From contig OY804579.1 in the NCBI GenBank assembly GCA_963680875.1, positions 37,222,397-37,286,396 on the forward strand: a stretch of 64,000 bases of DNA, read 5' to 3'. Numbering within the stretch: the stretch's first letter is position 1; each line of letters starts with the position of its first letter. The notes beneath the pieces were generated by a model. It saw only the letters and a program-made list of their open reading frames with translations, did no database searches and had not been told where the DNA came from. A program made the position numbers and the translations under genes. Positions 1-12,006 of this stretch are shown piece after piece. This stretch comes from Bathymodiolus brooksi (lineage: Eukaryota > Mollusca > Bivalvia > Mytilida > Modiolidae).

Positions 1-1305
1 GTATTATGTACGGTAGAGGTTTGATGCTGTGAACTGACGTGACACGTCACAGACGTGATCAGTTAAAGGTTAGTATTATGTACGGTAGAGGTCTGATGCT
101 GTAAACTGACGTGACACGTCACAGACGTGATCAGTTAAAAGGTTAGTATTATGTACGGTAGAGGTCTGATGCTGTGAACTGACGTGACACGTCACAGACG
201 TGATCAGTTAAAGGTTAGTATTATGTACGGTAGATATCTGATGCTGTAAACTGACGTGACACGTCACAGACGTGATCAGTTAAAGGTTAGTATTATGTAC
301 GGTAGAGGTCTGATGCTGTAAACTGACGTGACACGTCACAGACGTGATCAGTTAAAGGTTAGTATTATGTACGGTAGAGGTCTGATGCTGTGAACTGACG
401 TGACACGTCACAGACGTGATCAGTTAAAGGTTAGTATTATGTACGGTAGAGATCTGATGCTGTAAACTGACGTGACACGTCACAGAGGTGATCAGTTAAA
501 GGTTAGTATTATGTACGGTAGAGGTCTGATGCTGTGAATTGACGTGACACGTCACAGACGTGATCAGTTAAAGGTTAGTATTATGTACGGTAGAGGTCTG
601 ATGCTGTAAACTGACGTGACACGTCACAGACGTGATCAGTTAAAGGTTAGTATCATGTACGGTAGAGGTCTGATGCTGTAAACTGACGTGACACGTCTCA
701 GACGTGATCAGTTAAAGGTTAGTATTATGTACGGTAGAGGTCTGATGCTGTGAACTGACGTGACACGTCACAGACGTGATCAGTTAAAGGTTAGTATTAT
801 GTACGGTAGAGATCTGATGCTGTGAACTGACGTGATCAGTTAAAGGTTAGTATTATGTACGGTAGAGGTCTGATGCTGTGAACTGACGTGACACGTCACA
901 GACGTGATCAGTTAAAGGTTAGTATTATGTACGGTAGAGGTCTGATGCTGTGAATTGACGTGACACGTCACAGACGTGATCAGTTAAAGGTTAGTATTAT
1001 GTACGGTAGAGGTCTGATGCTGTAAACTGACGTGACACGTCACAGACGTGATCAGTTAAAGGTTAGTATCATGTACGGTAGAGGTCTGATGCTGTAAACT
1101 GACGTGACACGTCTCAGACGTGATCAGTTAAAGGTTAGTATTATGTACGGTAGAGGTCTGATGCTGTGAACTGACGTGACACGTCACAGACGTGATCAGT
1201 TAAAGGTTAGTATTATGTACGGTAGATATCTGATGCTGTGAACTGACGTGATCAGTTAAAGGTTAGTATTATGTACGGTAGAGGTCTGATGCTGTGAACT
1301 GACAT
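1..1305. repeat. 72-bp satellite array, about 18 copies
   Basis: The unit begins GTATTATGTACGGTAGAGG and is 72 bp long. Starts fall at 1, 73, 146 and so on, and one unit is 73 bp. The array is already under way at base 1, so it extends left of the window. Each full unit carries TGACGTGACACGTCA, a 7-bp inverted repeat around one base, followed by a TGATCA palindrome. Two units, near 810-850 and 1222-1260, lack the same 16 bp and are 56 bp long. Units are nearly identical, which implies recent amplification or homogenisation. No open frame crosses the array. Confidence 0.97.
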
Positions 1306-1430
1306 TTTATACAACACTCGAAATTACACGGTACAGCAATGGCTGCAATAGAAATATATACAATAATATCGAGAAAAGATATGATTGTAATGGAAACCAA
1401 TATTACACATTCAAATAAAGTCAAGACATA

Positions 1431-1846
1431 GAATGCTGGTGATTGTCATAACACACACGGAGTGGATGTGGAACGAGAATGATGGTGATTGTCAGAACAC
1501 ACACACGAGTAGATTTGGAACGAGAATGATGGTGATTGTCATAACGCACACAGAGTGGAAGTGGAACGAGAATGCTGGTGATTGTCATAACACACACGGA
1601 GTGGATGTGGAACGAGAATGCTGGTGATTGTCAGAACACACATACGAGTGGATGTGGAACGAGAATGATGGTGATTGTCATAACACACACCGAGTGGAAG
1701 TGGAACGAAAATGATGGTGGTTGTCATAACAAACACGGAGTAGATGTGGAACGAGAATGCTGGTGATTGTCATAACACACACGGAGTGGATGTGGAACGA
1801 GAATGCTGGTGATTGTCATAACACACACGGAGTGGATGTGGAACGA
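1431..1846. repeat. 46-bp minisatellite, about 9 copies
   Basis: The unit starts GAATGCTGGTGATTGTCATA and continues through a CACACACGGAGTGG core, with a period of 46 bp (starts at 1431, 1477 and so on). Copies differ at a few positions, for example GATGG for GCTGG and TCAGAAC for TCATAAC. Short open frames inside it on both strands come only from the repeat. It is separated from the 72-bp array by about 125 bp of unique DNA and shares no sequence with it. Confidence 0.95.
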
Positions 1847-2710
1847 ACTCTATAATCTGAATTTGTACTGTTTGATGAATGCCCCCATGGTATCTTTATC
1901 ATTTCCATGTTAATTGGCGTATAGAAGCTTTCTCCCAGATGCTAGCTATATATAGTTTAGAATAGAATAGTTTTTTTTATTAAATCAATCAAGAAGCCTA
2001 GGTTGAATTTAGAATACCTGACATCACATAAAAAATAACAACAAAATACGCAGAAACACGCAACCACAATTTTGTTTGTTGGTTAGTAAAAGTTGATCAG
2101 AATTTGAAGTGGCCATATAATTTGGATGAACTATTTAACTTTAGAACTGTCGCCTAACAGATTGAATTAAAGGGCTGAAAACATTACTTTTATCACAAAA
2201 GATCACATTCACAGCTGTATAAGATCGATTATATATAACTATCACAAATTGTTACGAGTAGATATTTCTGACCTATAAATATAAATAAAACCGTAGTTAT
2301 CTAATTTAGTGCCCACAACGCGTTTCTAGAATAACCATTCCTCAGGTATTTTCATATTCAAAAGATTGGATAAACTGTGTAAATCAAGGTTCAAGTGTCA
2401 AATTAAAGAGACACTGCACCAACATGTGGTCATAAATTATATAATAATTCATTGATATTTTAATCTATTTTGTCAAGTCGTGTCCTTAACATGTATATAT
2501 AGCTCAGTCAGAAGATTGGGAAAAAATAATTCTCTGATGTACAGTTATAAAAGAATGTATATAAAACAGGGAATATAGACTGTGTAAAAGTGTCAAACGG
2601 AAGAGGAACAACACCAATCATAAATCATAAATTATATAAAAAAAAATCATTAATAATATTAATATATTTTGTTAAATTATGTCAATAGCAGTCATTAAAC
2701 AAATTCGAAT
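1847..2710. other. Non-coding, AT-rich, with a diverged local duplication
   Basis: No coding sequence is visible. Around 2275-2360 is a reverse-oriented fragment of the dispersed repeat that contains CAACGCGTTTCTAGAATAAC. The stretch around 2365-2490 (AAACTGTGTAAA, AGTGTCAAA, ATAAATTATATAA, then TTTTGTCAAGTCGTGTC) is repeated in diverged form at about 2570-2690, so part of it is an old tandem or dispersed duplication. Confidence 0.6.
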
Positions 2711-2773
2711 TCGGGCCGGCCACCATATAACTGAAATATTGTTGAAAGTGGCGTTAAACACCATAACCCTAAT
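2711..2773 (+). repeat. SINE family A, 3' fragment
   Basis: This is the 3' end of the abundant SINE: ATATAACTGAAATATTG, then GAAAGTGGCGTTAAACACC, followed by the telomere-like tail ATAACCCTAAT. The tRNA-like head is missing, as expected for a 5'-truncated copy. It sits inside an apparent 97-codon open frame at 2679-2972, which is therefore not taken as a gene. Confidence 0.85.
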
Positions 2774-3217
2774 CGCCGAATTCGGGATTTTTATATACTT
2801 TTCTCAACTTTGTCTTATCTTTTGGTATTTTGCTTTATCATTTGTATTTTGCTTTATCATTTGTATTTTCAACTATATATTTGTTAAATCGTGTCCTTAT
2901 TACATGTATTGTTTTCAGCCCTTTTTGGAATATTATTTACGTATAGGCCTACACGATCTTGCCATTTTGTAATAATTGTGTTATATTTGAATGATCAGGT
3001 GCTAATCATGTGACACTACTATTTATAGTTTGGAAAACTTGCTCCTAGCATCTGTTTGTACAATGTTTTATGGGAGAGGGTGTGTGTCAAGGAATTGTTC
3101 TTTAGTTTGTCTTAGTTCATGATGTATTGAATTAAGATTGTTCACTTTGACTTGAGTATTCTAAAATCGTTTATATATAATATACAGTTATTGACTTTTA
3201 GTGATTTGGATTGATCG

Positions 3218-3312
3218 GTGGTTTTCTCCGTGTACTCTGGTTTCTTCCACCAAATAAAACTGACCGCTACGATATAACTGAAATATTGTTGAAAGTGGCG
3301 TTGAATACCATA
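3218..3312 (+). repeat. SINE family A, partial body and 3' end
   Basis: The body segment TTTTCTCCGTGTACTCTGG is followed by CACCAAATAAAACTGACCG and then the conserved 3' end ending GGCGTTGAATACCAT. It directly abuts the 3' end of the LINE remnant. The head with the B box is absent. Confidence 0.8.
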
Positions 3313-3329
3313 CATCATCATCGTCGTCG

Positions 3330-5345
3330 AATTCAAAATTCAAATTCAAAAAGTTTTATTTAAAGTCGGTACATTTTTTAACAACACAACATAAGCTCTC
3401 AGGAGCTTTTCAAACCGACATGCATAATAAATTTACATAAATACAGCACAATAAAACATGTCATGCAATACAAATACATATCCTATATCTTTTATTATAC
3501 TCTCTGACACAATACATGTGTAACAAGAGGAATACAAACAATAACATATAATACAAAAATACAATGATATTTATGCATACATTTCTGTTGTTTTGACTTC
3601 TGGACCCCTACAGCCAGCGCGCATGTGGTAAGTGCCTCTCTGTGCACTTACTGTCATAGGACCAGAAGTCAATACAGAAAATAGATGCCGACATTTATAG
3701 CACATACATTGTATTACACATACAAGTACATTCATGCAAATTATAAGCAGTCTATAATTAAGCAAATAAGCAAATCAACTCAAAACACACTTATTCATGC
3801 ACTTTTAAAACATATTTTAAAATATTCATGCAGAAATAGCTAAGCACTAAAATAAAGCACAATTTAAACTGAAAAGCATACAAAGCAAAAAGGCAGCAGT
3901 AAGGCAAAATTCATGCAATGTCTATTCTAGAAAAAATATTAATACTAGCAGCAAGCATTGCAGCGGCAGGAGTTGCCATTCCATGAGTTTATTAAATTTT
4001 TGAATTGATTAAAAGACGTTTGTGTTCTAAAATGGATTGGCAACTCGTTCCACAGTTTAGCAGCAGCATATCGAAAGGATTTTAGACCATACCTTGTGGT
4101 TCGTACTGAAGGAATTTCTGTAATGTTGTCGTACCTAAAACAATATTTAGTATCTTTAATTTTGATTAAGTCATGTAAATATGAAGGACTTTCTTTATGT
4201 AAAATTTTATAAACCTCAATGGCCATATATAGTTCTCAGCCTTCTCACTTTTAATGTTGGAAGGTTAGATACCATTAACAAGTTTTCATATGTACTATTA
4301 TAATCATTATAAATAGATCTTAGTGCTCCTCCTGAATTTGTTCTATTTTATTTGTATTGGTTTCACTGCAAAAGTGCCATGAAAGTGGACAGAAGTTAAA
4401 GTTAGACAATATGAATGAATGATATATGGTTAATTTACCCAACTTATTTAAATATTTACCTAGCCTTTTTAACACATTTATGTTCAAAATCAATTGTAAC
4501 ACCTAGTGATTTTACTTCTTCTTCGCATTTAATTTTATTTCCTGCTAAATCAAAAACAATTTTTTATCCATTGATTTTTTTTAAAATAGCTAGGGCCTGA
4601 AATTTATCAGGATTTGCCTTCATCTGGTTACATGAAAACCATTATATTAATGCCAAACTGTCTTTTTCTAAAGTTTCAACTATTTTATCAATATTATCAT
4701 CTGCATGTGCGAGAGTGTTGTCGTCTGCATAGTTATAAAGTGAATTGTTTGTGGTAAAATGGAAAATGTCGTTTAAAAAAATGTTGAATAGTACAGGTCC
4801 TGGAATTGACCCTTGCGGTACGCCTTTGTAGATGTCTTGCCAGTTACTTAGTGTGGTATCAACTTTGACGCATTGTTTCCTGTTAGTAAGGTAGTTTTCA
4901 ATTAACTGTAATGCAGATTTTGACATGCCATATGCTTCAAGTTTAAGTAATAATAATTTGTGTGGTAGGCAATCAAAGGCCTTGGACAGGTCCATTAGTA
5001 CTGCTGCAATGTATTTATTTTGGTCTAGTGCCTGTTTCCAATCTTCTATAATTTTTAGTAGTGTAGTATGGCAACCGTAGCCCGATCTGAAAGCTGATAG
5101 AGATGGATGGAAGTGATTGTTAAAATATTCTGTTAACTGTTCAAAGAATTTTGAAATAACAGGTAGTACTAGTATGCTTACTTTTATCTAGTGTATTGTT
5201 CTTCTTGTGTAGTGCAACAACCTGTGCTTGTTTTAGTTGGTCTGGAAACACAGAATTTGTTATTGTTTTATTTATCATTTTTGTTATTCGTTTTGCAATT
5301 ACAGGTTTAGCTAGTTTTAGAATCAAAATCACTAATTGTTTTATA
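3330..5345 (-). mobile_element. Decayed non-LTR retrotransposon (LINE), reverse transcriptase and C-terminal region
   Basis: On the minus strand this reads as a reverse transcriptase. A segment with FPDQLKQAQVVALHKKNNTL (5332-5141) is followed, after a frame change near 5165, by a block with GYGCHTTLL. Then comes MDLSKAFDCLPHKLL, GVPQGSIPGPVLFNIFLND and the catalytic YADD at 4995-4642. The thumb (LSNFNFCPLSWHFC) lies at 4502-4320 and the C-terminal block (RTTRYGLKSFRYAAAKLWNE) at 4226-3945. The reading is broken by an in-frame TAA after LALI near 4642 and by further frame changes near 4500 and 4320, so it is a dead, 5'-truncated copy. The 3' end is marked by AATAAAACTTTTTG and an A/T-rich tail near 3330-3360. 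The motifs fit the CR1/L2/Jockey group, and the exact clade is uncertain. Confidence 0.9.
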
Positions 5346-5479
5346 AGATAACAGTACTATAATATTTACCTAATTTTTCGTTCGAAATGTTGAATGCTAT
5401 TTTCCTTCTTTCAGTAAAAAATCAAATTCACCTGAAAACGTTGTATTTCTCCACTAAAGTTGCGGAATCAATTCCAGTC

Positions 5480-5632
5480 GGTGGTGAGGTGTACTCGATA
5501 CAAATATTTTTGATGCAGTTGTTTGTCAGTTATTGGAGACAGGTTCTCCGGGTACTCCGCTTCACCCCAACCCATTAAACTGACAACAGCGATCTAGCTG
5601 ACATATTGTTGATAGTGGCGTTAAATCCATAG
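5480..5632 (+). repeat. SINE family A, degenerate copy
   Basis: Recognisable blocks are GGTGTACTCGATACAA, CTCCGGGTACTCCG and CATATTGTTGATAGTGGCG. It is more diverged than the other copies and has no visible B box. It lies just upstream (plus-strand sense) of a featureless stretch and explains the weak open frame at 5387-5578. Confidence 0.65.
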
Positions 5633-5861
5633 AACCATAATCCAGGTTTGAGTGACTGATTGGTTGTTATGCAATTTTTTTTTATATTCAGCCTTATTCA
5701 GGACGTAACCCAATGTGCCTTCATTAAGTTCATCCAATACATTTATTTACATATACTGATGTCCAATACGATTTCCAGATCATATGATGTTCGTGTCGTT
5801 TTAAAGTAACACGATGGATGCGACTAGAGGAGCAGGAACTACGCATCCGTTCGGATCACCT

Positions 5862-6212
5862 GTTTTAGTGGGGTTCGTGTCGCTCAATTTTAGTTTTCTG
5901 TGTTATGTTTTTGTAGATCATTGGTTTTTTTTGTTGGTCATTGCATTGTCTGTCGGTCTTCGAATTACGTCTTCTGATTACCCTTTTGGTATCTTAGATT
6001 TACGTCTTCTGATTACCCTTTTGGTATCTTAGATTTACGTCTTCTAATTACCGTTTTGGTATCTTAGATTTACGTCTTCTGATTACCTCTTTGGTATCTT
6101 AGATTTACGTCTTTTGATTACCTTTTGGTATCTTAGATTTACGGCTTCTGATTACCCCTTTGGTATCTTAGATTTACGTCTTCTGATTACCCTTTTGGTA
6201 TCTTCAAACTTG
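5862..6212 (-). repeat. Dispersed repeat C copy with a 35-bp tandem expansion
   Basis: The reverse complement matches the dispersed repeat seen elsewhere in the window (CAAAAGGGTAATCAGAAG and the CAATGACCAA region). Its end has expanded: TAGATTTACGTCTTCTGATT plus ACCCTTTTGGTATCT recurs every 35 bp from about 5960 to 6205, roughly six to seven times with small changes. The 72-codon open frame at 5814-6032 is a product of this repeat, not a gene. Confidence 0.85.
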
Positions 6213-6715
6213 TCTTACATACAAATGGAACACAATTTCACTACATTTCCTTTTGAAGTTTAATTTTCAAATTTTTACATGCAAAATTGTATGCATTTAA
6301 GTAACCTGTACCTGTTTTATTATTTATTATATTTTTACATATTCAACTGATTTTATATATGATAAATACAATATATCCGAAGAACTTGCATAAAGAAGTG
6401 ATATTTGATCAGGATAGCTAATACTGAAAGTAAAAAAAGGTCAAAGTTTATCTGTACATCATCATTCATCATAAAAATACATGTACATTTAACAAATTAA
6501 ATTAAGGAAAAAACACCTACAGTTCGTTTTTAAATAATATAATAAAAACATTAGTAGATTTTGAGGGTACATTTTTAATAAAATAAATAAAAAATAGTAG
6601 TCATTTCACCAAACTGAAGTTTGGGGAACAGTCCACCAGGACAGAGTCCATGGTATCCTAAAATTATCCCTCATTGTGATACTACCTATGCATTGGATAG
6701 ATTGTTTGTTTGTTT
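6213..6715. other. AT-rich non-coding stretch
   Basis: The stretch contains runs of A/T and no coding signal, array or recognisable element. The open frame starting near 6621 runs into a SINE and is not supported. Confidence 0.5.
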
Positions 6716-6716
6716 G

Positions 6717-6900
6717 ATGGTGTTTAACGCCACTTTCAACAATATTTCAGTTATATCGTGGCGGTCAGTTTTATTGGTGGAGGACCCGGAGAAAACCACC
6801 GACCTGTCGCAAGTCACTGACAAACTTTATCACATAATGTTGTACACCTCGCTCTGATCGAGATTCGAACTCAAAACATCAGTGGCGATAGTTGGTGTCG
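6717..6900 (-). repeat. SINE family A, nearly full length
   Basis: It reads from the 3' end (GGTGTTTAACGCCACTTTC) through the TTATATCGTGGCGGTCAG core to the B-box complement GATTCGAACTC. The extreme 5' head (CTACCATACGATCACGAC in other copies) is missing. The tail side is flanked by TTTGTTTGTTTGA. Confidence 0.9.
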
Positions 6901-7590
6901 AGGGAAGCAATAAACTTCATATTGCCCGAATATTCAGTCACTAAGGGTTTTATTATACCAAAATGCTTAAGAGACTATAATACCATATAAAGACACCACA
7001 GCACATGCTCATATTTGTTGTTGTCGTCTGTGGGTTCAGGGATTTTAGTTTAGCATGGGAAAAATTCCGAAAGTATTTAATGGTAACTACCGTGTTTCTA
7101 CAATGAATCAAGAGGGTTAAAAAGTCGGGAAAATATATCGCGTCTCCGATATAAATAGCACAGAAGTAAATAGAATATTTATGAACATGTCTTTTTAATA
7201 GGAAAACATATATTGATGTATAACAATAATTATTATATAACTGTGACTTCTGACAAATAATGCGTACATTTCGTTGAGCATACAAATAGTATTAAATGTA
7301 ATTAAAATTAAAATAAAAAGAGGAAAAAATGTTTGGAAATTGGGAAGTTCAAAATTTTATTTTTTTAGTCTTTCTAGTATATGCATTAAAATTCCTTTGC
7401 ATCTGTTTCATAATGATATAAATAAATCATGATAATGATTCATTGTCCACTTAAGCTGTTACTATCAAACTGTAATAGAACTTTGAGAAATACTTTAGAG
7501 AAACGATTTATATATATTCTTCATTCTTTTTGTCTATTCTTCTGTGAAAACGCAGAAGACATTCATTAAGCTATTATGAATATCGTTTAC
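6901..7590. other. Non-coding stretch, nothing recognised
   Basis: This is AT-rich sequence with several short open frames (for example minus strand 7285-6953) that show no domain, no conserved motif and no splice context. No array or TIR is visible. Confidence 0.5.
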
Positions 7591-9445
7591 TGGCATATAC
7601 GCACTGTGTGGGGAAAACTATTATAAATGTCGTTTACTGGAATAAAACACACTGTGTGGGGAAAACTATTATAAATGTCGTTTACTGGAATAAAACGCAC
7701 AGTGTGGGGGAAAACTATCATAAATGTCGTTTACTGGAATAAAACGCACTGTGTGGGGAAAGCTATTATAAATGTCGTTTACTGGAATAAAACGCACTGT
7801 GAGGGGAAAACTATCATGAATGTCGTTTACTGGAATAAAACGCACTGGGGAAAACTATCATAAATTTCGTTTACTGGAATAACAACGAACGCACTGTGTG
7901 GGGAAAACTATTATAAATGTCGTTTACTAGAATAAAACGCAGTGTGGGGAAAACTATTATAAATATCGTTTACTGGAATAACAACGAACACACTGTGTGG
8001 GGAAAACTATCATAAATGTCGTTTACTGGAATAAAACGCACCGTGTGGGGATAACTATTATAAATGTCGTTTACTGGAATAAAAACGCACTGTGTGGGGA
8101 AAACTATTATAAATGTCGTTTACTGGAATAAAACGCACTGTGTGGGGGAAACTAATATAAATTTCGTTTACTGGAATAACAACGAACACACTGTGTGGGA
8201 AAAACTCATAAATGTCGTTTACTGGAATAAACACGCACTGTGTGGGGAAAACTATTATAAATGTCGTTTACTGGAATAAACATGCACTGTGTGGGGAAAA
8301 CTATTATAAATGTCGTTTACTGGAATAAAACGCACTGTGTGGGGAAAACTAATATAAATTTCGTTTACTGGAATAACAACGAACACACTGTGTGGGGAAA
8401 ACTATCATAAATGTCGTTTACTGGAATAAACACGCACTGTGTGGGGAAAACTATTATAAATGTCGTTTACTGGAATAAACACGAACTGTGTGGGGGAAAC
8501 TATTATAAATGTCGTTTACTGGAATAAAACGCACTGTGTGGGGAAAACTAAATATCGTTTATTGGAATAACAACGAACACACTGTGTGGGGAATACTATC
8601 ATAAATGTCGTTTACTGGAATAAAACGCGCTGTGTGGGGAAAACTAATATAAATTTCGTTTACTGGAACAAAACGCAATGTGTGGGGAAAACTATTATAA
8701 ATGTCGTTTACTGGAATAAAACGCGCTGTGTGAGGAAAACTATTATAAATGTCGTTTACTGGAATAAAACGCACTGTGTGGGGAAAACTAATATAAATTT
8801 CGTTTACTGGAATAACAACGAACACACTGTGTGGGGAAAATTATCATAAATGTCGTTTACTGGAATAAACACGCACTGTGTGGGGAAAATTATTATAAAT
8901 GTCGTGTACTGGAATAAAACGCAGTGTGGGGAAAACTAAATATCGTTTACTGGAATAAAACACACTGTGTGGGGAAAACTAAATATCGTTTATTGGAATA
9001 ACAACGAACACATTGTGTGGGGAATACTATCATAAATGTCGTTTACTGGAATAAAACGCACTGTGTGGGGAAAACTATCATAAATGTCGTTTACTGGAAT
9101 AAACCGCAATGTGTGGGGAAAACTATTTTAAATTTCGTTTACTGGAATAACAACGAACACACTGTGTGGGGAAAACTAATATAAATGTCGTTTACTGGAA
9201 TAAAACGCACTGTGTGGGGAAAACTAATATAAATATCGTTTACTGGAATAACAACGAACACACTGTGTGGGGAGTACTATCATAAATGTCGTTTACTGGA
9301 AAAAAAACGCACTGAGGGGAAAACTATTATAAATTTTGTTTACTGGAATAACAACGAACGCACTGTGTGGGGTAAATGTCGTTTACTGGAATAAAACGCA
9401 CTGTGTGGGGAAAACTATTATAAATTTTGTTTACTGGAATAAACC
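7590..9445. repeat. 48-bp minisatellite, about 38 copies
   Basis: The unit is TTATAAATGTCGTTTACTGG plus AATAAAACGCACTGTGTGGG plus GAAAACTA, 48 bp. Variant units carry AATAACAACGAACACACTG in place of AATAAAACGCACTG and are about 4 bp longer. Others drop part of the AACTATTAT segment. The variants alternate in a partly ordered way. Because 48 is a multiple of three, both strands show open frames reading repeated VVYWNKTHCVGKT or FIPVNDIYNSFPHT, and I treat these as artefacts. Confidence 0.97.
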
Positions 9446-10320
9446 ACGCATCGAGAGTGTAAATTATTATAATTACACGTTGTGTACACGAATAAACCAC
9501 ATGCTACTATGTCGTTTTCTGTTTTATTTACCGTATCGTTTAATGCAGATTTGTTTCTTCGTTCATTTTTTCGTGAATGTTTTGAGAAATATAGAAGACC
9601 TGTCGTAATGTTGAAAATGTACCGTTAGCTGTAACATTCAGAAATTAGTGATGTTTTGTAAATTAACATAAACAGTTAATTGTTTTACTGAAACAACTTA
9701 TTTTTTTGTAAATATTCAAACGCGTAATATCTTCACAGTTATCAGTTAATTAAAAGATTTTTTTTTATCCTTGACGAATGACTGTCATGTCAAAAACAGT
9801 TAGCAAAATGATTGGCATTTTAAAACTTTTTTCGTTTAGAAAAAAAAGCTGGGTTGACAATGCGTTCTATCAAACAAGCATTATACTGCAAGTGTCGTAT
9901 TAAATGAAAACACAACCAACACATTGAGTTTTTTTAGATTCGATAAATCATGCGTAAAATGTGATGAGAGCAGATATGATTGGAAGATTGGTGATCATTT
10001 GCAGACGACATTGATACTCTTTACACGAGACGATATCCGATACAAATCCATATCGGATAATGACTGATGTAGGGTCCCGGATGTTACTATAAGCCCTACA
10101 TGCAACATTGATGCACCAATGACATTCATTCTATTTTCATAATTGGGTTTTATATGAAATATTTCATTAGGTATTTTTTGTATAATTTTTTTCCTGCTCA
10201 GATTTTGATATAGCTCCCGTTCTTCTAGAGTATAACTTTCTGACCGGTGTGTTTAAAAACACGTGGTTAAGCCATAAACTATGTTATATAAACATTTTCC
10301 CTACAATTTCTAGACTTAAA
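9446..10320. other. Non-coding stretch, nothing firm
   Basis: No gene is visible. Two short hairpins are the only structure: ATATCCGAT/ATCGGATA near 10030-10055 and TGTAGGG/CCCTACA near 10068-10100. Neither is followed by anything that would identify an element. Confidence 0.45.
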
Positions 10321-10321
10321 T

Positions 10322-10640
10322 GAAGAACAAAAAAATACCACAATGTCGGAACAGTTCCAAAATCCAATAGAAAAATCGTTGAAACAGAGTCAAATTCGAT
10401 ACCCCTAACAAACATATATACATGACGCTTACTTTTTTAGCTTCAGTATAAAGAAGCGTGGTTAAACTAGTTTTATGCGCCCAAGCCTCATCTCTTAGTA
10501 AAATGATGCGATCAGGCATGTGAGTGAAATGACACCCCTCATACATGAATGGCTGGGTGAACAGCGTTGTTATTTTTATAAAGAACTCTCGAATCTTGAA
10601 ATTTGTACATAATATATTTAATCTTGGCGACATTGAAGTT
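10322..10640 (+). repeat. Dispersed repeat D copy
   Basis: The stretch running from CACAATGTCGGAACAGTTCC through ATGCGCCCAAGCC, AAAATGATGCGATCAGGCAT and GGCTGGGTGAACAGC recurs at 15100-15375, 24540-24730 and, inverted and diverged, at 35690-35930. A short piece is at 25567-25612. The family is not identified. The open frame on the minus strand (10633-10316) is explained by it. Confidence 0.75.
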
Positions 10641-11960
10641 GCTATACGTGAGATTGTATTACCAGTATTTTTTTTCTATGTGGTTGGTTTCTATTAACCG
10701 CCTTCGCCATTCGGAACACCCCTTCCATTTTTTATGTAGACTCGTCCCCTCGGGATATATCTCTGTTACCTCAAACATCAGTCATAAACAACACCTAAAT
10801 GTAAAAAAAGCCATGCATTTGTTGGATAAAAGATTTTATTTGAACATACCACGTAACCTACCTTTGTATCAAAGCCATACCATTTCAATAGTAAATATGC
10901 AAATTATTACACTTGATCTGGTTTCATTACTTTAATCCCGATCAGGTAGAGAATGCATAATACACAGACTTCAACCTTGCTATACGTGATGCCAATATGG
11001 TGTAAACCTCTTCTTCTGATCTCCTTTGTCACACCAACGTACTTTCTTTACTTCAAAACACCGCGAATATAAAATTCTATTTGTATCAATTGATATGGCA
11101 ATAGAAATAGAAGACATCAATTTCCCATATAAATAAACTTGTAGAAATTGGCTTCTCTTGTGTGTAAATTCGTATCAGTATGTACCAGTGTATGCATGTT
11201 AAAACTCGCTACGTTTTTTTTTCTCTCTCGTTTTTCTCAAAATGTAAATAATTCATTTAACCACATGTACAGACGTCATTGAGGAATTAACAACAAAATA
11301 CATTCTGAAGGATAAGGTTTAATTAACCGAGTAAAGTAAAAATCAATGATTGATTGACCTCACAGTCAGGTCAAATACAAAACGGTTATGGCGACTACAT
11401 GCATTATATATTCTCTATACATTTTGATCTGATGAGGGGAAAGTCAAGACCTCCATCATCATTTATCATTCATCATATAGTCATTTTAGACAACATCTCA
11501 TGGAAACACGTGGATGCCTTTTCTCTCTCGGGTTTTATCGATTTTTATATCACTTAAAGGTTTTTTTTATATGTATAATTCTATTCATCTTTGTTATGAA
11601 TCCTTAAAATTTTTTTTATAAAAATTAATCTAGTAATTAATATGTTCATTTTTTGCCAGGAAATATTGTCAAAATTGAAATTCATTATGAAACACTGAAT
11701 CGATTGAAATTTTGGAGAACATACAAATGTATAGTAGTTTTCTTGGATAATGAGTTGTTGATTTCATGTTAAGTAAACATATGTTGTAAATTTCTATCGA
11801 ACATATATTTCATAATGGGTTTTTTTTGGATCAAAATTGACAAGTACGTAAAACACCTAAACAAAACCAACATGAAAATAAACCTGCAATAACTGGATAT
11901 TATATCTGGATAAAGTGGGCACAACAATTTAAGTTATACCACCATATTTAATTGTCTAGA
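10641..11960. other. Non-coding stretch, nothing recognised
   Basis: The stretch is AT-rich, with small open frames at 10603-10935 and 11354-11557 that show no domain or splice context. I see no array or TIR pair. Confidence 0.45.
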
Positions 11961-12006
11961 CACCGCCACGATATAACTGAACTATTGTTGAAAGTGGCGT
12001 TAAACT
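11961..12006 (+). repeat. SINE family A, 3' fragment
   Basis: CACCGCCACGATATAACTGA is followed by TGTTGAAAGTGGCGTTAAAC, the conserved 3' end of the SINE. No head is present. Confidence 0.8.

Noticed and set aside
1..1305. CRISPR-like array of regular repeats
   Set aside because: The repeats are contiguous with no unique spacers, and the context is eukaryotic. It is satellite DNA.
2679..2972. 97-codon plus-strand frame
   Set aside because: It contains a SINE 3' end and otherwise low-complexity AT-rich sequence with no domain.
7675..9608. Several 60-90-codon frames on both strands
   Set aside because: They are artefacts of the 48-bp minisatellite.
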